Origin: Chondrus crispus
Taxonomy: Eukaryota > Rhodophyta > Florideophyceae > Gigartinales > Gigartinaceae
Length of the DNA: 64,000 nucleotides
Assembly: GCF_000350225.1 (NCBI RefSeq)
Contig: NW_005179310.1
Location: 372,001 to 436,000, forward strand
Reading direction: 5' to 3'
A program made the position numbers and the translations under genes. Each line of letters starts with the position of its first letter. The first letter of the stretch is position 1. The notes beneath the pieces were generated by a model. The model did not search any database and was not told the origin of the DNA. It worked only from the letters and a program-made list of their open reading frames with translations. This document shows, one piece after another, positions 20,694 to 28,985 of the stretch.

Positions 20694-20745
20694 GTGGTTC
20701 GCCTCACAGTCGACTGTGAGGCGAACCACACTGATGATCATCAGT
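20694..20745. repeat. Perfect 36-nt palindrome followed by a 16-nt palindrome
   Basis: 20694-20729 is a perfect palindrome with half-site GTGGTTCGCCTCACAGTC, with no spacer. It is followed directly by a second perfect palindrome, ACTGATGATCATCAGT (20730-20745). It sits just before the transposase fragment at 20747 and may mark an old transposon end or a palindromic integration scar. Confidence 0.7.
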
Positions 20746-20746
20746 C

Positions 20747-21105
20747 GTGGGACAGCAGACCGATTACAAAAATGTCTCAAGACCAAGGACGATGACAAAC
20801 TGTCCCACCTTCTTGACCCAGCCAACAACCGTCCCGGAGCCCCCCGTGTCGTCAAAGCGGACGAGGACAAAATCATTAAGCAGCGCATTAAATATACTGC
20901 CTCCCGGGGATTCGCAATTAACAATTATACATTGCGAGCTATCATGGCTCGCATTGCCAATGATGGTCGACGCAGTTTTCAGACGAAGGACAACATGCCC
21001 TCCCCGGACGCTATTCGTACCTGGAGAACCCGAAACAGGGATATCACGTTTCCAACAGCCGATCCCACGAATCTCCTAATCCTAGTTACTCCCCTACTCT
21101 TCTAA
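20747..21105 (+). pseudogene. Fragment of a CENP-B/Tc5-type (pogo-like) transposase N-terminus
   Basis: The ORF encodes about 100 residues with the look of the tandem helix-turn-helix region of pogo/Tigger and CENP-B-like proteins. A basic segment with DEDKIIKQRIKYTASRGFAI precedes TLRAIMARIANDGRRSF and SPDAIRTWRTRNRDI. The catalytic DDE domain is absent; after about 21062 the sequence is unrelated. The ORF start at 20686 reads through the palindrome, so 20747 is chosen as the approximate homologous start. Assignment is by pattern only. Confidence 0.45.
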
Positions 21106-21589
21106 ATCTCCGAAGCACTGCGAATCTCTAAAGTACAAAAACCATCCTACTCCTTACTCCTGAATCCCCTGCCGGCCTGTGATCAGTGGCCTCTGATCAC
21201 AGCTCCCCACTGATCACCGGTCCTAACTCTCAAAATTTGCACCCAAATTTTGCAAATTTTATACAGCAATGACGGTGCACCGGTTGACAAGGAGAGTGGG
21301 TGTATGGTGAGGGAAACGAAAAAGTTAAGGATCAGACTGGCTGCGGGAACTAGAGAGGTGTAGGGACACGGACTTCGAAAGGCGGGGATACATAACGTGC
21401 CCCCTTGCAACAAGCCCACAAAGGTAGCAGACCTGAATTTTGTTTGCGATAACGATACAGTTTATATGTCGCAACTACGGATATAGAGGCCGGCGCAGAG
21501 CTTATAGTCAGTGCATAAAAGTATGCAGAGCTGTGTGGTAGTACTAAAACTGTTGAATAAAGACCAGAGTTCTTGTTCCGCACATATAC
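21106..21589. other. Spacer downstream of the transposase gene, no gene seen
   Basis: About 480 bases, moderately AT-rich, presumably containing the 3' end of the minus-strand transposase transcript. A short palindrome GTGATCAGTGGCCTCTGATCAC (as half-sites GTGATCAG and CTGATCAC) occurs at about 21179-21200. Confidence 0.4.
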
Positions 21590-24500
21590 TTATGCCTGAC
21601 GTGGCGGATACCCTTCCCTTCGCCCCCACACTTGATAAATTCCACCGTCTGGGAGACTCCTGCGTTGTACTGCTGAGTTTGATGTGCATATGACACACAT
21701 ATGATCGTCGCTTTCGGCGCTGTCCTGCTCGCAGTAGTGCATAACTAATGCCTTTCGAACGTAGCTTCCAAGCTCAACCAGCGCTCTTCTTTCGTTTCGT
21801 TGTTGTATCATCACCCCGTATCCATTTTCTTCGGCTTCGCACTCCTTCACTGCGCAATATCGTGTTGTTTCTTGACTTTCTTTCTCACGAGCGTCCAGAA
21901 TCCGGACTTGAACCACGGCTAGCACCATCCAGAACCTTCTGTCCTCATCATGCTCAGAATCATTGTTCTCATGAAGAGTGAATGTGAGATCAGGATCTGC
22001 GGTCGAAACTACAGAAGAATGCAAGGCTTGAATCACGCTCCCATAAGATATAGTGGCCAAAACAGATGTCTGGTCTCTTTTTCGCCCGTCTGTTATTTTG
22101 CACCACTTGGCAGTTCCATATATCTGTACGGTTACGGAATTTCCATGGTCCGCCCGGCCACTTCTAAGACGTAGCTTTTGTTTCCATAAATGCTCTAAAA
22201 ACTCCCTTGCTTTCAACAGAAATGCAAGGTCAGTTGATTGGAACATTTCCGAATGTTGACCTCCGTCTGCAGTGTTTCCGAGGTTCATAATTACTGACTT
22301 GTCTACACGCCAGTCCTTTCTACTGAGAGACGACGATAAGAGTCCTTTCCGATGTAATCGAAGGTTCTGCAGAACAGGAGTTGGGAAGCAGTCCTGAAGC
22401 TTTTGTAGAAATCTTCCCGCATCCTGAAGCCCAGAACTGTCGTAGCCCAAGAGATTTAAAACGGACTTCGCTGTCTCAAAGCTCCAGCCGTTCTCACTAG
22501 TGTCAATGCCTTCAGTTTCAATTGCCAGACGAGTCTTCCAGTCGTTGGCAAGACGATGTTCCATAGCCTGTAATTGTGAGTTTTTCATATTGGATTGAGC
22601 TACCCCCCTCTTCAATGGCTGATGAGCGCTTTCAAACAACAACTCTTGTACATGTCTTACACTACCGAACAGTGGCAATGTATGTGTGAAGAACTCCAAC
22701 AGTCTGTGAAGGTTTGGTTTGTCCAAATGAGTGGAGGCAAAGCTGTTTGTGCGACACAGCTTATCTACTCGAGATAGGTAACGAAGTGCCATATTACGAA
22801 TCTCCAGAAGTCTCTTGGGTCCTCCTTCTTCATTGTGTGTGTCTAATGACCTCTTACCATCTATCCTTGAGTCCGGAAAGTACTGCGTTCTGCTCACGAG
22901 AGAGGAAAACAGGTCGAGGAGGTCAAGAGCTTCATCGATAGTAGCACAGTTTCCGCTCTTTCTCTCGCCTGTGATTTTGTTCACGTACCAAGCACTCTTC
23001 ATCGCCCGTGGTGCTACCAATAGCAGGCAGTACATAGACGATATCGTCATTGAATGTAGCACATGCTTGTCATGGTTGATTAGGCTCTCCTGATATATGA
23101 GATAGCCATCCTTCAAAGCCATCTTGGCAATTGCCTCGGCATCTTTGCGTACATCTTTTGGTAGCAGTGTTATACAGAGATTCATGATGTCGCGACCAAT
23201 CCCGAGGAAAAGATGATCGGGAGCCACAACGCATGAGCGATACGAATCGAAAACAGAAGGAACAACCGGTTTGCTACTGCAGAGTACACGAGGCACACGA
23301 GCGCGAACTTGTCGCAGTTTCTCAGAGAGTTGATGAAGTGCCTGCAAACTTGTCTCAAACGTATCTGCGTCATCCATTCCGAGGGCTTTCAACTCTTCCC
23401 TGGATAATTTGGATCTCCTCAATGCAGTAGCCCGTTTCTCATCTCTCGCGAAAGATGGATGGTCGGAATGGATGCGGGTTGTGTAACAATACTTGCTTCC
23501 TTGAAATCCAGACTTGTCGTACCTACCATAGCTGCATAAGTGACATGGAACATTGGAGCAGTGCCCTAGTAGGTCCAAAGTGTGGGACACTGCAGGATAG
23601 TCTCCAACGTACTCGACGACATCGAGAAAAAGAACAACCTTATCTCCTTTTGCAGTGGTCATCTCAAATCCCTTTTCTGTCCCCTCAATGATATCATCAA
23701 TAACTGCCGCCAGTACCTCGTTTGTAGATACCCCTCGATGAGTTAGCCCGATAGGTCTGATGGCTCCCGCTCCATTGCGGTTCTCCGGAGCCATACGTAT
23801 TGGCAGCATGTATACACCACCCGTGCTTCCCTTCTTTCCAATGTACGGCGTAAATCCATCAGAGTACAGAAACATTCTATACACAACGTACTTTCTTCCA
23901 TCTTCCAAACGTCCACTGCTTTCCGCATCCACGCGATGACCCTTGTTCATTGGATTATCATCGGAAGATACTCGTTTCACTACGGTTTTGTCAGACATCT
24001 GGTTGTAAACGCCCCTATTCGTTCCGGTGAGATTCGAAACATTTCTTTCAGAAGATACAACCAAGCTGGTGGCGTAGTCGTCATCACAGTTCTGTCTTCT
24101 CCACATCCTATACACAAGGAAGGGTGTTTGCGTTGGTTCTTCCGAATCTTCGGCGTCTGGCTGTCCTGGGAGTGCAAGTTCGACGACCATGTCACTGGGA
24201 AGGAATGCCCGAGATTCTTGTCTCTTCGTCTTCATCGTTTTGGTACGCTTTCAATTGGACTCCGCCTGCGGTTCTGTCCAGTTTGGCTCATCGTAAACAA
24301 AGAAGGAAGATACAACTGCATCAAATCTCATGTTCGTTGAGGACGTTACTGCAAACTGGGCTTGCATCAATCTGCCCTTCACCGCGTCACTTGTTTCGAA
24401 CGGAATGTTAAGAAGGAGCCCTTTTCGCAGTTTCACTGTCACACCATCTTCGGTTGGAATCCGATAAACAGATAGACTCCCAGCCCTATCCTTGATTATT

Positions 24501-25423
24501 GGAGTGTCCTCAATATCCGAGAACCTCGGTATCTCGATTGACGGATCCATATCATGCCGTCTTCCTTGCACCATCTCCCGCAATTTTGCTGTCGAAAAGT
24601 CAAGTTTTGCCCAGTTGCTCGGTCTTACAATCATGGTCGGAGCGCTGTCCTGTGAGTTATACTTTCCAACGCCAGCCTTCGACCCAGACTTCGACAAATC
24701 CACAGTAAACATTTCTATATGACAAGGAACGAAGAAGTTGGATTTCGCAAATGGAGGAACACGTCTCTTCAGAGTAGATGTACTTGGCAGTTTGAGAGTG
24801 AGCTGCCTTTCATTCGGTCTCCAGTTCCTAAAGTTGGCAAGTGTCTGATACGCAGTCTCGCTGAGACGCGTGCTCCCAGTTGCTGTTACCAGTGATGCAA
24901 TATTTGTCCAGGTCAATCGAATTCCACCAGAAGCGCTTTCGAACATGCTGTCAATCAGCTCCTCGGACTCCTCAGCTTCGTAGGCATTGTCCTGCTCAAC
25001 GCTCAATCCAATGTCTAATCCAGAAATTCCTTCGCTTTCTTCACAACGGATCGTGTTATTTCGTTCGGGGTGAGGACTTGATGGAAGTGCCTCCACACCG
25101 TCATGCATGACGCCCTGGTATTCTTGGAGGTCGCGTAAAAGCCTGTCTTTCAAAAGGGAAGCGTAGGATTCTGACTGACCGTCTAGTAACATGAACCCAT
25201 CTCCTGGACGTTTAGCTGGCTTTGTAGACAGTTGCCTACATGGCCTTGCTCTTTTTCGATGTCTTTCAAGCTGAGGTTCAGAAGAAGATGGTGCGTGCCC
25301 ATCCGAAGTAGTCCCTTGTGATGCAACATCTTCGGAACGCTTTGCATAAGGTCCGCGTTTTTTAAGAACCCAACGACTCTTGCTTTGACGCCCCATCTGT
25401 GACAGTTTCGACCAGGTCTGCAA
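21590..25423 (-). pseudogene. CACTA-type transposase (tnp2, Transposase_21-like), one in-frame TGA
   Basis: Two ORFs in the same frame, 390 codons (25423-24251) and 881 codons (24235-21590), are separated by one TGA and five codons. The gene would encode about 1277 residues. A likelier start is the ATG at 25396 (MGRQSKSRWVLKKRG). The N-terminal part is basic then acidic. The 881-codon part carries the tnp2 signature: YSDGFTPYIGKKG near residue 120, then VEYVGDYPAVSHTL and LGHCSNVPCHLCSYGRYD near 210-245, followed by a helical catalytic region. Tnp2 proteins transpose CACTA elements by binding subterminal repeats and cutting at the termini. The TGA may be a real inactivating change, a read-through site or part of an unseen intron. 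Gypsy A lies 87 bp upstream of the ORF. Confidence 0.65.
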
Positions 25424-25504
25424 CTAGAAGTGGGGCTGCAGTGAAGTTTGGCATGGACCGCGGCATTAACAAGATTTCAGCAAGCTTACTGCTCTACAGC
25501 CGAA

Positions 25505-25509
25505 AGAAG
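25505..25509. repeat. Target site duplication, left (AGAAG)
   Basis: AGAAG directly precedes the 5' LTR of gypsy A and is repeated at 37977-37981 after the 3' LTR. Five bases is the usual duplication length for Ty3/gypsy integrases. Confidence 0.9.
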
Positions 25510-26180
25510 TGTAGCATAAACCCCCCCCTGGGGCTTTATTTTAGATTAGATCAACTCAGAATCGGATCGGTTACTGTAGGGCTCGATGCTCTACAGTACC
25601 ACCACGTGTACCCCCAAGTACAGGGGGGCGCACGTGTACACGTGTACGCGCGGGACCGAAGAGCGCGCACACACGTGTACTGTCAGCCCCGATGGCTGAC
25701 AGTATTACAGTGTCGACCGACCGCTACAGTACGTCACTACAGTACATCGGTACTGTACTATTATGATAGGTTGTTATGTACATTAAATATGGAGCGGACC
25801 GGCGGCGGGGAAGGGCGACAAGCACGGACTTGTCACCCACCGACCGTCAAGGTCCGACTTCCCGCTTATTCTAAGGTAGCGTTCGCTAACTACCTTAGAG
25901 CGGCACCGAGCGCGGGTTGAGGACGCGCGCGGTACGCCCACGAGCCGGCTCCGCCTCCGCCCGTCGGTACTGGATCGTCACCCAGTACCGCGCCGGGGCG
26001 TCGAGGCGTCGAACCGCTCGCGCGTACCGGCGTCCTCCCCGTTCCCGCTCTACCCCGCTACCCGGGCCCGCTGCCCGGTGCGGTTAGCTGGTGTCCCGCT
26101 TCACCCCCGTCTTCCCGTTCGGACGGGGTCTACGTCGAGCTGTGCATACACCCCTCTCCGTTGGGGGTGTTTATGCTACA
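25510..26180 (+). repeat. 5' LTR of gypsy A
   Basis: Begins TGTAGCATAAAC and ends GTTTATGCTACA, a perfect 12-bp inverted terminus. It contains at least seven perfect hairpins, for example TACTGTCAGCC with GGCTGACAGTA (25678-25704), CTAAGGTAG with CTACCTTAG (25871-25898) and GGTACTGG with CCAGTACC (25966-25989). Confidence 0.95.
25779..25791 (+). promoter_or_regulatory. Putative TATA element of the gypsy A LTR
   Basis: ACATTAAATATGG is kept in the LTR of B (about 49754-49766) and, as TATTAAATATGG, in the more diverged LTR C. It is one of the best-conserved A/T blocks of an otherwise GC-rich LTR, and GGAGCGGACCG follows it in all copies. Transcription would start some 25-30 bases downstream. 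Confidence 0.55.
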
Positions 26181-26181
26181 G

Positions 26182-26194
26182 TGGTCTCCCGACC
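26182..26194 (+). promoter_or_regulatory. Primer binding site of gypsy A
   Basis: TGGTCTCCCGACC starts one base after the LTR and is identical in B (50155-50167). The TGG start fits pairing with the CCA end of a tRNA whose 3' end would read GGTCGGGAGACCA. I cannot name the tRNA. Confidence 0.65.
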
Positions 26195-26260
26195 TAGAAG
26201 ACCCTGGAGTCCGATCTCCGAGAAGACTTCCGCTTCCCTCTGCGAACCGATCGCGCCGAG

Positions 26261-28831
26261 ATGAGCCAAGAGTTTGAGCCCTCGATCCGGTCCGAAGCGG
26301 CGGATCTGAGTCCGGCCGCTGTGCAGTCCCCATCCGCCCCGTCGGGCGACGGCGACGCAGGTCCTCGTGACCGCGAACCGTCGCTCGGATCCTCCGAGGA
26401 AAAAGCGGCGGCGATGTTCGAACGCATAGCCGAATACATCGAGGAAGTCCGTACTTCCCTCCGGATCGATGTATCGGACTATGTATACACTCGATGTATG
26501 GCCGAACTCCGCTCCCTGCGTGAAGGGAGGCTCGATAGAGTGACGCAGTCCTTAGAGAATCTCCGACCACTGATCGACGAGTTACACTCGCGGATCGTGC
26601 TCGTCGAAGACTCCCGTTTCGCCTCGCCCGGACCGTCCGGGCAAGGTCGCCCTGAGAGGCCGACCTCGGTGAGACGACCCGAGGACCGAGCCTCTCCGAC
26701 CGCAGAGCAATTGGGTGCGTTTGCGCACCTCTCCGCTGAGCTCGACGCCACTCGTCGGCGTGCTCGTGACATGGAACGTACCATGGCCGAAGGGCTACCC
26801 GGTGCCCCCCCGAGAGGGCCCGGTGGTACCGTACCTCCGAGCGCCGCCGCCCCCGAGGGTTGGCGTCCGACTGGTGCCGCTATCAGTCGGACTGCAGAAG
26901 GAAGCCGTCCTCCCATAGACGCGAACTTCGCATCTGAGACCCAAGCCTTGCCGCCTATCGTCGGAAGTAGGCGGCAAGTGGACCGCGTATCGTACGCGGA
27001 CGAACAGGACCGTGGAGGAGCCGCCCGCGGATCCGGAGAACTGCTGTTCTCCGTCGATCCCCGCTGGGGCGGCTACCCGCCGGCGAGTTACGCCGAGCAT
27101 CCAGGTCCGGTAGACGTCCGTACGCTACCGGTTACTTCCTTCGGCACGCTGGGTCCCGCTGAACCCGGGCTCGAGCCGGTACATACGATGATCCAAGAGT
27201 TCAGCGCCGTTGCCGACTATCGTATGTACCGCTTGGATAACACCTCGAGGCTCGTTACCTCGGGTGACGCGGGACGGATCGCGAAGTACGTCCAACGCTG
27301 TCGTGGGATCCGTCCCACGATGCGCAGCTTCGACGGTACCGACCCGATCCAGCTGCTGCCGTTTTTGAAGGATATCCGAGTCACCTTCAACTCGCAACAC
27401 CTGACCGAAGGTGTTCCGGTACGAGTCCTCGCTCACTTCCTCGAGCGCGACGCGGAGCGCCTGTATACGAGTTATACGATGCCTGGCCTCCGCGCCGGCC
27501 AGCTCCACGACGACGTGAGCTGGCCGGGGCTCGTGAATCAATTCTTAAAACGCTACCTCACGGACGACGTGTTAGGTGAAGCGTACGACGCTGTCGCTAC
27601 GGCGCGACAGCAATCGCATGAGACGGAAAGCACGTTTGCTGACCGACTCGAGACTGCCGCGTTCCGATGCACGGCAGTCTTCTCCGAACAGTCCCTCGCG
27701 CACTACTTCGTGCGGGGACTTGCACCGGCAACCCGTGCCGCAGTATCCGAAACTGTGCAAAGGCTGCCAGGCAGTCAGAAGACCGATCTTCCGACCATCC
27801 GCCGTATCGCCACGGCGGAAGGTACAACGTACCGCGCCCGGCGCGGTTTACCTCTGCCGGATTCGAAACCGGCAGGGAGGGCTGGCAGGACTACGAAGTC
27901 CGCCGCGACAAGTTCGCCCGCCTCGACCCTCCATATCGGGGAGGATGAGTGGCAGGCCGACCCTGTCCTCATTACGCAAGGAGCAGGGCCCGTGGGGGCA
28001 CGAACCCCCTCACCGATGTCGACCGGAACGACGTCGAGTTATGCCACCGCATTAGCGGCCACTCTGAGAGTGGCAAGGGGCACGGAGCCCCGCGTCGCCG
28101 AGCTCGATATCTCGAGTCGAGATAAGGGAAGCGCCTCGCCTCGCGTGCCCCTCCTCACCGATGAGGAGGCGCGGTACGCGGCGACCTTCGCCTCAACGGA
28201 CGGCAGCGCGTACGTGTGCTGGCTATGCCGTACGTACAGGCATGCCATGTACGCGTGCCCGTTCCCGTCGCCGGAACAACGGATGTTCACGGCGTACAGG
28301 AACTACCACTACCAGATAGAGACGCGCCCCGGTGCGCGTAATCTCCTTCGGCAAGCGGCGGGCGAGGGCCGTCCCCCGCGTCAAGGTTTCCCGAACCGAT
28401 CGGGTGGGGGCGCACGCTTCGCCCCTCGTGGAGGCGGGTACCGTCGTAACGAAGTCGATCGTCGGGATCGACCCGCCTATCGCCAGGCGGACACAAGGTA
28501 CCCGCGCCAAGGAGAGAGAGGGGACCGAGACCGTTCTCGGTTACCCCAGCAGGTACAAAATGCGATAATGTACCTGCAAGACTGGGTAGAGGATCCGTGC
28601 CCTCTACCCACGGAGGGTCACGAAGGAGAGCCAACTCGCTTCGTCCCCCATATCCTGCGACGACCGGACGCCGCAGGTCAAGGCCCGGAAGTACCCGAGT
28701 ACTTCGCCAAGGCCGCCGAGCCGCAGTGGGGGAATCGTCCCGACCCACGCGACCGGCTACCGGAAGAAGACCTGGCCGTCGATAGCCAGGAGGTTAGCTC
28801 CGGTAGCACGGGTAGTTCGAAAAAAGGGTAA
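26261..28831 (+). CDS. Gag of gypsy A
   Basis: 856 codons starting MSQEFEPSIR, 80 bases after the LTR. The N-terminal 340 residues are variable and rich in P, S, R and G, with helical segments (about 45-130). Residues about 355-500 form the retrotransposon capsid region, with DGTDPIQLLPFLKD, LAHFLERDAERLY, LVNQFLKRYL and ETESTFADRLETAAF. A CCHC zinc knuckle (starts CWLCRTYRH, about 653-666) is followed by an arginine- and glycine-rich nucleic-acid-binding tail. The product forms the virus-like particle and packages element RNA. Its stop codon lies in the 5' arm of a hairpin conserved in B. The equivalent ORF of B has the same length. Confidence 0.93.
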   Translation: MSQEFEPSIRSEAADLSPAAVQSPSAPSGDGDAGPRDREPSLGSSEEKAAAMFERIAEYIEEVRTSLRIDVSDYVYTRCMAELRSLREGRLDRVTQSLENLRPLIDELHSRIVLVEDSRFASPGPSGQGRPERPTSVRRPEDRASPTAEQLGAFAHLSAELDATRRRARDMERTMAEGLPGAPPRGPGGTVPPSAAAPEGWRPTGAAISRTAEGSRPPIDANFASETQALPPIVGSRRQVDRVSYADEQDRGGAARGSGELLFSVDPRWGGYPPASYAEHPGPVDVRTLPVTSFGTLGPAEPGLEPVHTMIQEFSAVADYRMYRLDNTSRLVTSGDAGRIAKYVQRCRGIRPTMRSFDGTDPIQLLPFLKDIRVTFNSQHLTEGVPVRVLAHFLERDAERLYTSYTMPGLRAGQLHDDVSWPGLVNQFLKRYLTDDVLGEAYDAVATARQQSHETESTFADRLETAAFRCTAVFSEQSLAHYFVRGLAPATRAAVSETVQRLPGSQKTDLPTIRRIATAEGTTYRARRGLPLPDSKPAGRAGRTTKSAATSSPASTLHIGEDEWQADPVLITQGAGPVGARTPSPMSTGTTSSYATALAATLRVARGTEPRVAELDISSRDKGSASPRVPLLTDEEARYAATFASTDGSAYVCWLCRTYRHAMYACPFPSPEQRMFTAYRNYHYQIETRPGARNLLRQAAGEGRPPRQGFPNRSGGGARFAPRGGGYRRNEVDRRDRPAYRQADTRYPRQGERGDRDRSRLPQQVQNAIMYLQDWVEDPCPLPTEGHEGEPTRFVPHILRRPDAAGQGPEVPEYFAKAAEPQWGNRPDPRDRLPEEDLAVDSQEVSSGSTGSSKKG

Positions 28832-28868
28832 AGACGGTTACGCACACGCCGTCGCGTGAGCCGTCTTT
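28830..28868 (+). other. Hairpin at the gag stop codon
   Basis: AAAGACGG, which includes the last two bases of the gag TAA, pairs with CCGTCTTT; the inside can extend through TTACGC and GCGTGAG. The copy in B (52803-52841) keeps the outer stem while the inner bases differ. The gag frame closes again 16 codons later, so simple read-through into pol is not supported. Confidence 0.6.
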
Positions 28869-28962
28869 TCCCCACGAACTAGACCCGACCCCGCGTGCTC
28901 GCCAAGGACGCGGGGGTATTGTCCGATAATACATCCCCCGCTTCCGGAGGCGGGCACGGGAG

Positions 28963-28985
28963 CTCCTGTAATGCCGATACAGGAG
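28963..28985 (+). other. Hairpin presenting the pol start codon in its loop
   Basis: CTCCTGTA (28963-28970) pairs perfectly with TACAGGAG (28978-28985). The 7-nt loop ATGCCGA starts with the pol ATG itself. The identical structure is at 52937-52959 in B. Confidence 0.75.
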
